A stretch of 20,051 nucleotides of DNA, from positions 1 through 20,051 of the forward strand of contig JAEZHW010000038.1 in the NCBI GenBank assembly GCA_023436775.1. Direction: 5' to 3'. Below the pieces are notes generated by a model that worked only from the letters and a program-made list of their open reading frames with translations, did not search any database and was not told where the DNA came from. Below are positions 1 to 6,524 of the stretch, one piece after another. The position numbers were made by a program, and so were the translations under genes. The stretch's first letter is position 1. Every line of letters starts with the position of its first letter. Source of the stretch: Actinomycetes bacterium (GTDB lineage: Bacteria > Actinomycetota > Actinomycetes > Actinomycetales > Microbacteriaceae).

Positions 1-12
1 CCCGCGGGGGGC

Positions 13-33
13 GGGGCCCCTCTGCCCGGCCCC
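13..33 (-). terminator. Possible GC-rich terminator after tuf
   Basis: Complementary arms GGGGCC (13-18) and GGCCCC (28-33) flank a nine-base loop, 22 bases after the tuf stop. No T-run is visible before the window ends, so the call rests on stem and position. Confidence 0.35.
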
Positions 34-55
34 ACAGTGCGTGAGATCAGATCAA

Positions 56-1249
56 TTACTTGATGATCTTGGTCACGGTGCCTGCACCGACGGTGCGGCC
101 ACCCTCGCGGATCGCGAAGCCCTGACCCTCTTCGAGGGCGACGGCCTGGATCAGCTCGACGGTGAACGACACGGTGTCACCCGGCAGAACGAGCTCGGTG
201 CCCTCCTGCAGGGTGATGACGCCGGTCACGTCCGTGGTGCGGACGTAGAACTGCGGGCGGTAGTTCGAGTAGAACGGGTTGTGACGGCCACCCTCTTCCT
301 TCGAGAGGATGTATGCCTTCGCCTCGAAGTTGGTGTGCGGGGTAACCGAACCCGGCTTCACGACGACCTGGCCACGCTCGACGTCCTCGCGCTTGATACC
401 GCGGAGCAGCAGACCGGTGTTGTCACCAGCCTGAGCCTCGTCCACCTGCTTGTGGAAGGTCTCGATACCGGTAACGGTGGTCTTCTGCAGCTCGCGGATA
501 CCGACGATCTCGACCTCGGAGTTGAGGGCGAGGGTACCGCGCTCGACCTTACCGGTCACGACGGTGCCACGACCGGTGATGGTGAAGACGTCCTCGATCG
601 GCATCAGGAACGGCTTGTCGAGGTCACGAACCGGGGTCGGCACGTTGTCGTCGACGGCCTGCATCAGCTCAACGATCGAGTTGACCCACTTCTCGTCACC
701 CTCGAGAGCCTTCAGGCCCGAGACGCGGACGACCGGAGCGTTGTCGCCGTCGAAGCCCTGCGAGCTCAGGAGCTCACGGACCTCGAGCTCAACGAGCTCC
801 AGGATTTCCTCGTCGTCGACCATGTCGGCCTTGTTCAGGGCGACCAGCAGGTACGGCACGCCGACCTGGCGGGCGAGCAGCACGTGCTCGCGGGTCTGAG
901 CCATCGGACCGTCAGTGGCGGCAACCACAAGGATTGCACCGTCCATCTGAGCGGCACCGGTGATCATGTTCTTGATGTAGTCAGCGTGACCCGGGGCGTC
1001 AACGTGAGCGTAGTGACGGTTCGGGGTCTCGTACTCAACGTGCGAGATGTTGATGGTGATACCGCGCTGGCGCTCTTCCGGAGCCGAGTCAATCGTCGAG
1101 AAGTCGCGGACGACGTTGACGGCCGACGGGTACTTGTCGGCAAGCGTCTTCGAGATTGCGGCCGTCAGGGTCGTCTTACCGTGGTCGACGTGCCCGATGG
1201 TACCGATGTTGACGTGCGGCTTGGTCCGCTCGAACTTGGCCTTAGCCAC
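56..1249 (-). CDS. tuf: Elongation factor Tu
   Basis: EF-Tu is the GTPase that carries aminoacyl-tRNA to the ribosomal A site in the cytoplasm. The product is 397 residues, the usual actinobacterial length. The G1 loop GHVDHGKT lies at 19-26, the switch I Thr in RGITI at 61-65, G3 as DAPGH at 83-87 (His87 catalytic) and G4 as NKAD at 138-141. Domains 2 and 3 follow and end in the conserved REGGRTVGAG segment near the C terminus. The start is GTG, preceded by a strong AGGAGG Shine-Dalgarno five bases upstream. It is the last gene of the str operon, 106 bp after fusA. That gap has no clear promoter of its own, though weak AT-rich candidates exist. The family assignment is certain, and I see no truncation or unusual active-site residue. 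Confidence 0.99.
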   Translation of the reverse strand: MAKAKFERTKPHVNIGTIGHVDHGKTTLTAAISKTLADKYPSAVNVVRDFSTIDSAPEERQRGITINISHVEYETPNRHYAHVDAPGHADYIKNMITGAAQMDGAILVVAATDGPMAQTREHVLLARQVGVPYLLVALNKADMVDDEEILELVELEVRELLSSQGFDGDNAPVVRVSGLKALEGDEKWVNSIVELMQAVDDNVPTPVRDLDKPFLMPIEDVFTITGRGTVVTGKVERGTLALNSEVEIVGIRELQKTTVTGIETFHKQVDEAQAGDNTGLLLRGIKREDVERGQVVVKPGSVTPHTNFEAKAYILSKEEGGRHNPFYSNYRPQFYVRTTDVTGVITLQEGTELVLPGDTVSFTVELIQAVALEEGQGFAIREGGRTVGAGTVTKIIK

Positions 1250-1335
1250 TGTGTCCTCCTCAGGACGATCATGTAGAACGCAGCCGCGCGGCCGAACTCT
1301 ACGGGGTTGTCTGGTTTATGTTATCGGAAAAGTGG

Positions 1336-1359
1336 GTAGGGCTTCCGCAGAAGTCCTAC
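1336..1359 (-). other. Imperfect hairpin across the fusA stop codon
   Basis: Arms 1336-1345 and 1350-1359 pair over nine of ten positions, with one A-C mismatch on the transcribed strand and a four-base loop. The fusA stop (1356-1358) lies inside the upstream arm. No T-run follows, so full termination is unlikely and tuf can be co-transcribed. A processing or stability role is possible. Confidence 0.35.
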
Positions 1360-3470
1360 TCGCCCTTCGCCTTCTGAACGATCTCGTCAGCGACGTTCTT
1401 GGGAACCTCGGCGTAGCTGTCGAAAGTCATCGAGTAGACAGCGCGGCCAGAGGTCTTCGAACGCAGGTCACCGATGTAGCCGAACATCTCGGACAGCGGA
1501 ACCAGCGCACGAACGATCTTGATGCCGGTGGCGTCTTCCATTGCCTGGATCTGGCCACGGCGGGAATTCAGGTCACCGATGACGTCACCCATGTACTCCT
1601 CCGGAGTACGGACCTCAACGGCCATCAGCGGCTCCAGCAGGACCGGGTTGGCCTTGCGTGCGGCTTCCTTGAAGCCCATCGAGCCGGCGATCTTGAACGC
1701 CATTTCGGACGAGTCAACGTCGTGGTAGGCACCGTCGACGAGGATCGCCTTGACGCCAACCATCGGGTACCCAGCCAGCACACCAACCTGCATGGCGTCC
1801 TGGAAACCAGCGTCCACCGACGGGATGTACTCGCGCGGAACGCGGCCACCAGTGACGACGCTCTCGAACTCGTAGCTCTTGTCGGCGGTCACTTCCATCG
1901 GCTCCAGCGTGAACTGGATCTTTGCGAACTGACCCGAACCACCGGTCTGCTTCTTGTGGGTGTAGTCGTGCTTCTCGACCGTGCGCCGGATCGTCTCGCG
2001 GTAGGCCACCTGCGGCTTACCGACGTTTGCCTCAACCTTGAACTCGCGCTTCATGCGGTCCACCAGGATGTCGAGGTGGAGCTCACCCATACCCTTGATG
2101 ACCGTCTGGCCGGTCTCCGGGTTGTGCTCGGTGCGGAAGGTCGGGTCTTCTTCAGCGAGCTTCTGGATCGCGGCGCCGAGCTTCTCCTGGTCAGCCTTGG
2201 TCTTGGGCTCGATGGCGACCTCGATCACCGGCTCCGGGAAGGTCATCGATTCGAGCACGACCGGCTTGTCCGCGTCGGCGAGGGTGTCACCAGTGGTGGT
2301 GTCCTTCAGACCGATCACCGCGTAAATGTGACCTGCGGTCAGCGAGTCAACCGGGATTTCCTTGTTGGCGTGCATCTGGAAGATCTTGCCGATGCGCTCC
2401 TTCTTGCCCTTGGTTGCGTTCACAACCTGAGCACCAGAGTCCAGCTGGCCTGAGTACACGCGGATGAAGGTCAGACGACCGAAGAACGGGTGCACAGCGA
2501 TCTTGAACGCGAGGGCGGTGAAGGGGTCATCCTTCGAGGCCTTGCGCTCGATGATCTTGGACTCGTCGTTGGGGTCGTGTGCCTCGATGGCGGGCACGTC
2601 GGCCGGCGACGGAAGGAAGTCCACCACGGCGTCCAGCATCGGCTGCACACCACGGTTCTTGAACGCCGAACCACACAGGACCGGGTAGATTTCACCGGCG
2701 ACGGTGAGCTTGCGGATGGCGGCCTTGATTTCAGCCAGGGTCAGTTCCTCGCCACCGAAGTACTTCTCGAGCAGCACGTCGTCGGTCTCGGCGACGGTTT
2801 CGAGCAGCTTGGCGCGGTATTCCTCAGCCTTGTCCTTGAGGTCGGCCGGGATTTCCTGGACCTCGTACTTGGCGCCCATGGTCACGTCACCCTTGGCGTC
2901 ACCCGGCCACACCAGGGCGCGCATTTCGAGCAGGTCGACGACACCGATGAAGTCGTTCTCAGCACCGATCGGCAGCTGCAGCACCAGCGGCTTGGCGCCG
3001 AGGCGGTTGATGATGGTGTCGACGGTGAAGTAGAAGTCAGCGCCGAGCTTGTCCATCTTGTTGACGAAGCAGATGCGGGGCACGCCGTACTTGTCGGCCT
3101 GACGCCACACGGTCTCGGACTGCGGCTCGACACCTTCCTTACCGTCGAAGACGGCGACGGCACCGTCGAGCACGCGGAGCGAACGCTCCACCTCAACGGT
3201 GAAGTCCACGTGGCCCGGGGTGTCGATGATGTTGATCTGGGTGCCGTTCCAGAAACAGGTCACCGCGGCGGAGGTGATGGTGATGCCGCGTTCCTTTTCC
3301 TGCTCCATCCAGTCGGTGGTCGACGCACCGTCGTGGGTCTCACCGATCTTGTGGTTCACGCCCGTGTAGAACAGGATGCGCTCGGTGGTCGTGGTCTTGC
3401 CAGCATCGATGTGGGCCATGATGCCGATGTTGCGGACCTTCGTGAGGTCGGTGAGCACGTCCTGTGCCAC
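1356..3470 (-). CDS. fusA: Elongation factor G
   Basis: EF-G is the ribosomal translocase, which uses GTP hydrolysis to move tRNA and mRNA and also helps recycle ribosomes. The product is 704 residues, full length for the family. The G1 loop AHIDAGKT is at 19-26, G2 is in ERGITI near 60-65, G3 is DTPGH at 83-87 and G4 is NKMD at 137-140. The domain II to V sequence continues without interruption to the C terminus, including YVPxxE-like and GELHLD-type blocks. The start is GTG with an AGGA ribosome-binding site about nine bases upstream. The gene lies 147 bp after rpsG, a gap holding two hairpins, and 106 bp before tuf. It sits in the canonical third position of the str operon. An imperfect hairpin overlaps its stop codon. 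Confidence 0.99.
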   Translation of the reverse strand: MAQDVLTDLTKVRNIGIMAHIDAGKTTTTERILFYTGVNHKIGETHDGASTTDWMEQEKERGITITSAAVTCFWNGTQINIIDTPGHVDFTVEVERSLRVLDGAVAVFDGKEGVEPQSETVWRQADKYGVPRICFVNKMDKLGADFYFTVDTIINRLGAKPLVLQLPIGAENDFIGVVDLLEMRALVWPGDAKGDVTMGAKYEVQEIPADLKDKAEEYRAKLLETVAETDDVLLEKYFGGEELTLAEIKAAIRKLTVAGEIYPVLCGSAFKNRGVQPMLDAVVDFLPSPADVPAIEAHDPNDESKIIERKASKDDPFTALAFKIAVHPFFGRLTFIRVYSGQLDSGAQVVNATKGKKERIGKIFQMHANKEIPVDSLTAGHIYAVIGLKDTTTGDTLADADKPVVLESMTFPEPVIEVAIEPKTKADQEKLGAAIQKLAEEDPTFRTEHNPETGQTVIKGMGELHLDILVDRMKREFKVEANVGKPQVAYRETIRRTVEKHDYTHKKQTGGSGQFAKIQFTLEPMEVTADKSYEFESVVTGGRVPREYIPSVDAGFQDAMQVGVLAGYPMVGVKAILVDGAYHDVDSSEMAFKIAGSMGFKEAARKANPVLLEPLMAVEVRTPEEYMGDVIGDLNSRRGQIQAMEDATGIKIVRALVPLSEMFGYIGDLRSKTSGRAVYSMTFDSYAEVPKNVADEIVQKAKGE

Positions 3471-3556
3471 GGTGGTGTTCCTATCTGTTGCAGATCAAAT
3501 TGGGTTCCGGGGATCCCGACGAGCCTTGACGGTGCAAGACCCGCGAAGCTTGGGTG

Positions 3557-3586
3557 CCTGGTGGAGCGGCGGACCGCTCCACCAGG
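3557..3586 (-). other. Strong 13-bp hairpin in the rpsG-fusA gap
   Basis: Arms 3557-3569 and 3574-3586 are perfectly complementary. On the transcribed strand the four-base loop reads TCCG, a UNCG-type tetraloop in RNA. It lies about 31 bases after the rpsG stop and 86 bases before the fusA start. No T-run follows. It could be an attenuator, an RNase processing site or a protein-binding site setting S12/S7 to EF-G ratios. Confidence 0.6.
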
Positions 3587-3592
3587 ACTTGA

Positions 3593-3606
3593 CGTGCGTT
3601 CGCACG
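3593..3606 (-). other. Small hairpin just after rpsG
   Basis: CGTGCG (3593-3598) and CGCACG (3601-3606) are complementary with a two-base centre, so the RNA loop would have to open one or two pairs. It precedes the larger hairpin at 3557-3586 in the same transcript. Confidence 0.35.
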
Positions 3607-3617
3607 CACCGCGGGAT

Positions 3618-4088
3618 TTACCAGCGGTAGTGGGCGAATGCCTTGTTCGACTCAGCCATCTTGTGCGTGTCTTCGCGACGCTTCACTGCGGCACCAAGGC
3701 CGTTCGAGGCGTCGAGAATCTCGTTCATGAGGCGCTCAGTCATCGTCTTCTCGCGACGTGCCTTGGCGTAGCTGGTCAACCAACGCAGGGCCAGGGTGTT
3801 GGCGCGGTGCGCCTTCACCTCAACCGGAACCTGGTAGGTCGAGCCACCGACGCGGCGCGAACGGACTTCGAGAGTCGGGCGGACGTTGTCGAGTGCCTTC
3901 TTGAGCACGACGACGGCGTCCTGACCGCTCTTGGCAGCAACACCCTCGAGCGCGCTGTAGACAATGCGCTCTGCCAGCGACTTCTTACCGTCGCGGAGGA
4001 TCTTGTTGACCAACTGGGTAACAATTGGTGCGGAGTACACCGGGTCTGCGACCACGGGGCGCTTCTGCGCCGGTCCCTTACGAGGCAT
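3618..4088 (-). CDS. rpsG: Small ribosomal subunit protein S7
   Basis: S7 binds the 3' major domain of 16S rRNA and starts assembly of the 30S head. The product is 156 residues, as usual in bacteria, and begins MPRKGPAQKR. It contains the typical blocks RDGKKSLAERIVY, YQVPVEV, and the C-terminal segment with HKMAESNKAFAHYRW. The ATG start overlaps the rpsL stop by one base (TAATG), and a GGAG ribosome-binding site lies eight bases upstream inside rpsL. This suggests translational coupling to rpsL. In E. coli, S7 represses its operon through a long rpsL-rpsG intercistronic RNA. That space does not exist here, so any feedback must use another site. Confidence 0.99.
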   Translation of the reverse strand: MPRKGPAQKRPVVADPVYSAPIVTQLVNKILRDGKKSLAERIVYSALEGVAAKSGQDAVVVLKKALDNVRPTLEVRSRRVGGSTYQVPVEVKAHRANTLALRWLTSYAKARREKTMTERLMNEILDASNGLGAAVKRREDTHKMAESNKAFAHYRW

Positions 4089-4462
4089 TACTTCTTCTCC
4101 GCCTTCGCTCCATAGCGGCTACGAGCCTGCTTCCGGTTCTTCACGGCCTGGGTGTCCAGGGCGCCACGGACGATCTTGTAGCGCACACCCGGGAGGTCGC
4201 GCACACGGCCACCACGGACCAGCACGAGCGAGTGCTCCTGCAGGTTGTGGCCTTCGCCGGGGATGTACGCGGTGACCTGGGTACCGTTGCGGAGCTTGAC
4301 ACGGGCGACCTTACGGAGCGCCGAGTTCGGCTTCTTCGGGGTGGTGGTGTAGACGCGAGTGCACACGCCTGCCTGCTGAGGGTTCGACTTCAGAGCCGGG
4401 GCCTTGGTCTTGGAGACCTTCGGCGTCCGGCCCTTGCGGACCAACTGCTGAATAGTGGGCAA
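4088..4462 (-). CDS. rpsL: Small ribosomal subunit protein S12
   Basis: S12 sits at the 30S decoding centre and controls fidelity. The mature frame starts at TTG and encodes MPTIQQLVRKGR onward, 124 residues, the expected actinobacterial length. The reading frame is open further upstream, but that extension has no resemblance to S12. An AGAAAG ribosome-binding site precedes the TTG. The conserved TTTPKKPNSALRKVARVK block is present with Lys43 intact. In the second decoding-centre loop, GGRVRDLPGVRY, residue 88 is Arg where most bacteria have Lys. That change gives streptomycin resistance in E. coli and M. tuberculosis. Residue 31 is Ala where many S12 proteins have Arg. First gene of the str operon, behind a -10-like box at 4506-4511, and overlapping rpsG by one base. 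Confidence 0.98.
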   Translation of the reverse strand: MPTIQQLVRKGRTPKVSKTKAPALKSNPQQAGVCTRVYTTTPKKPNSALRKVARVKLRNGTQVTAYIPGEGHNLQEHSLVLVRGGRVRDLPGVRYKIVRGALDTQAVKNRKQARSRYGAKAEKK

Positions 4463-4498
4463 ATCACTACTTTCTGTTGTGCTGCACGGTGACAGCGG

Positions 4499-4529
4499 GT
4501 GATGGATCATACTTCGAGCGGACTCGAAG
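4499..4529 (-). promoter_or_regulatory. Candidate str-operon promoter with operator-like inverted repeat
   Basis: On the minus strand a TATGAT box (4506-4511) matches the -10 consensus at five of six bases and would start transcription about 37 bases before the rpsL TTG. Directly upstream is a perfect inverted repeat, CTTCGAG and CTCGAAG with a four-base centre (4512-4529). It fills the spacer where the -35 contact should be approached. No good -35 hexamer is visible at 16-19 bases, and TTGCGA lies 23 bases away. The promoter may depend on an activator, or the repeat may be an operator. This is inferred from position only. Confidence 0.45.
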
Positions 4530-4736
4530 CGGCATCGCAAAACGGTGTTCGCAGCGCGAGCGCCGTATGCCGTGGGGGCACCGGGAAACCCGGGCCCTAC
4601 TGTGCACTCCCCGAATCCCCTGCCTGACAATCCCGAAGAACGGCACGCAAGCAGAGGCGCCGAAGCGCACACCCACCCAATGGTAGTCGGGGCAGGATTG
4701 CCCTGCAAGCCGCGCCACCTGTGAAGGCGGCAGCAA

Positions 4737-5357
4737 CTAGAAGCGCAGGCCGGAGAGGAACCAGATCCCAGCCAGGATGAAGACCACAGTACCCACCATG
4801 GCTGCGAGGGTACCGAGGGCGAAGTTGCGACCGCGCTCGAAGCGGCGCAGAGCGATCTCCTCGGGCGTTCGCTCAATCCAGGTCGGCACGACCGCGCCCC
4901 AGCCCGGCCCGAAGCGCAGCACGGGTTTGGAACTTTCATCAGTAGCGCGCACCGGAGTGCGGGCCATGGCGGCCAGTGCCTCGGCTGTGGGCTGGAAGTC
5001 GCCGCGAGGCGGTGCTCCGCTCGGCCCGCCCGGTGGCAGCGTTCCCGTGCCACGGCGCCTGGCGCTGGGTCGGGTCACCTCGGGGTCGGACTGGGTCGGG
5101 AACGCCTCATCCTCGCTCAGGGTCCCTGGCACCGGGTCGGCTGACGCCGGCGACGCGGCCGCCGCCTGCTGCGCGGCGAGGCGTGGCCCGCGCTGTGCCC
5201 GCCGCTGCGAGACCTGCGTCAGGTCCATCACGACCGCAGGCTCCCGCCGCGCGGCGATGCGCCGCTGCGAAATGCGCGTCGAGTCCAGGTCCGAGGGCGC
5301 AACCGCTTCCGCGGCGCCGGTGGGCGCCTCGTGCTTGGGCTGGTCCTCGTCGCTCAT
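4737..5357 (-). CDS. Small tail-anchored membrane protein with duplicated SQRR motif
   Basis: I do not recognise a named family. From the ATG the product is 206 residues. A GTG one codon earlier (5360) is also possible. ATG overlaps the FHA gene stop by one base (TGATG), so the two genes are probably translationally coupled. Residues 1-160 are polar, basic and Ala/Pro-rich and should lie in the cytoplasm. A single hydrophobic helix at about 178-202 is followed by only a few residues, giving a tail-anchored layout. Two copies of a motif D-x-T-x-(I/V)-S-Q-R-R begin at 25 and 45, exactly 20 residues apart. Their Thr and Ser residues could be substrates of the kinase encoded in the same cluster, though this is inference. 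It is the last gene of the cluster, 274 bp before rpsL. Confidence 0.8.
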   Translation of the reverse strand: MSDEDQPKHEAPTGAAEAVAPSDLDSTRISQRRIAARREPAVVMDLTQVSQRRAQRGPRLAAQQAAAASPASADPVPGTLSEDEAFPTQSDPEVTRPSARRRGTGTLPPGGPSGAPPRGDFQPTAEALAAMARTPVRATDESSKPVLRFGPGWGAVVPTWIERTPEEIALRRFERGRNFALGTLAAMVGTVVFILAGIWFLSGLRF

Positions 5358-6460
5358 CACTGCTGCCGGAGCTGCACTCGCAGGTCACCGAGCAGGAATG
5401 CCCGCCCGTTGAGGAATGCCGTGCCGTTCTCGGCCAGTTCGCCGAGCTCACCACCGTGGTGGTCGAGCAGGACTACCCCGTTGGTGGAGCCCAGGTCTGC
5501 GATGATCCAGTCATCGCCATCGCGCATGAGCCGGGCGTGCCGTTTCGAGACCGTCCGGGTCGGATCGTGCAGCACAATCCGCAGCGCGCCGTCCGATTCG
5601 GCTCCGACGGCACGACCCAACACCACGATGTCGCTCTCGAGCGGAACTTCCTCATGCTCGGTGACGGCGACCCAGCGGGTGCGCTTGCGTGCGGCGATGG
5701 CCGTGCGCTCGAACTCGGCCGCTGCCGGCTCGGCGGCATCGGCGTGCGCACCGTGCTGCACCGCGGCGACCGGGCCGGAGGGCACCAATGGACGGTCCGG
5801 ATCGGTAGTGAGCTGCGAATCGGTGTAGAGGCTGTCCTCGAAGACCGGCGTGGACTGTTCGTCGACCGGTTCCGGGCTTGCGTAGACCGACTCCGGGCTC
5901 GGCACGTACACCGGGTCTGGCGATGCCGCAGCAGCGGGCGCGGCAGGCACGGCGGCTGCGTCAATCCTAACTGGTTCGGCAGCAGCAGCCGCGTCGGCTG
6001 ACACCGGAGCGACCTCAGCAACGGGAGCGACCTCAGCACCCGGAACCGCCTGAGCGACGGGAGCGGCCTCAGCAGGGGGAGCAGCCCCAGCAACCGGGGC
6101 TGCATCCGCAACCTGAGCATCCGGCAGCACCGTGTGCAAGAAGGCCGGCACCTCGTCGGTGGGCATCGGGGCAGGCGGCGCAGGGACCGGCGCGGGCGGG
6201 GCGAGGGGGGCTGGCGGCGCTGGCGGTGCGATCAGGCCGGGGGCACCGGCCTCGCCGTGCACCGGCGGAATCGCACCAGCGGGCGGGGGCGGCGGGGGCG
6301 GCAACAGGCCACCTGGCTGCGCGGCTGACTGCGGCGCGGCTGACTGCGGCGCGGCATCGCCCTGCTGCGGACCGCCGTAGACGTATCCGGGGGGTACCGG
6401 CAGGGGCGGTAATGCGGGACGGGGGTCCCGGTCGTGCGGCGGCAGGTTGCCTGTCGTCAT
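5357..6460 (-). CDS. Pro/Ala-rich FHA-domain protein
   Basis: FHA domains bind phosphothreonine peptides and commonly act as readers for Ser/Thr kinases. The product is 367 residues. Residues 1 to about 240 are low-complexity and rich in Pro, Ala, Val and Glu, with no membrane helix. The FHA domain occupies about 264-367, with the signature residues Gly282-Arg283, Ser305, His308 and Asn327 in DLGSTNG, so phosphopeptide binding looks intact. Start choice: ATG at 6460 has a GAGGAGGG ribosome-binding site just upstream. The frame is open further up but there overlaps the transglutaminase-like gene. The gene follows that one by 64 bp and overlaps the next by one base. An acidic stretch before the domain contains TTDPD, a possible pThr-x-x-Asp site, which could allow self-binding. 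Cytoplasmic partner of the cluster kinase by inference. Confidence 0.93.
   Translation of the reverse strand: MTTGNLPPHDRDPRPALPPLPVPPGYVYGGPQQGDAAPQSAAPQSAAQPGGLLPPPPPPPAGAIPPVHGEAGAPGLIAPPAPPAPLAPPAPVPAPPAPMPTDEVPAFLHTVLPDAQVADAAPVAGAAPPAEAAPVAQAVPGAEVAPVAEVAPVSADAAAAAEPVRIDAAAVPAAPAAAASPDPVYVPSPESVYASPEPVDEQSTPVFEDSLYTDSQLTTDPDRPLVPSGPVAAVQHGAHADAAEPAAAEFERTAIAARKRTRWVAVTEHEEVPLESDIVVLGRAVGAESDGALRIVLHDPTRTVSKRHARLMRDGDDWIIADLGSTNGVVLLDHHGGELGELAENGTAFLNGRAFLLGDLRVQLRQQ
6005..6037 (-). repeat. 18-bp-period repeat in the FHA gene
   Basis: GGAGCGACCTCAGCA occurs at 6005-6019 and again at 6023-6037. It encodes part of an AEVAPV-type repeat in the low-complexity N-terminal region. Confidence 0.7.
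6319..6354 (-). repeat. 15-bp tandem repeat in the FHA gene
   Basis: The unit GCGCGGCTGACTGCG is present 2.4 times (6319-6333, 6334-6348 and a six-base remainder) without a mismatch. It encodes the repeated A-P-Q-S-A segment near the N terminus and keeps the frame. Confidence 0.85.
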
Positions 6461-6524
6461 GGGGTCCCTCCTCGGCGGGCTCCTGAATGCTCGCACCAAC
6501 ATTTCATCGCATGCATCGCATTCC

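Noticed and set aside
41..1276. 411-codon plus-strand open frame opposite tuf
   Set aside because: It mirrors the EF-Tu gene, has no recognisable protein features, and is explained by high-GC codon bias removing antisense stops.
1283..1292. Ten-base palindrome GCCGCGCGGC before tuf
   Set aside because: Short and pure GC, as expected by chance here, with no promoter elements placed around it.
4581..4593. CCGGG-AAA-CCCGG stem in the rpsL upstream region
   Set aside because: A five-base stem is expected often at this GC content, and its position gives no functional support.
4463..5053. N-terminal extension of the S12 frame to 321 residues
   Set aside because: S12 is 124 residues in actinobacteria, the TTG gives the exact family N terminus, and the extension crosses the next gene.
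6505..6521. Direct repeat of CATCGCAT between the transglutaminase-like and FHA genes
   Set aside because: Only eight bases, two copies, partly inside coding sequence, with no matching element that would suggest an insertion or binding site.
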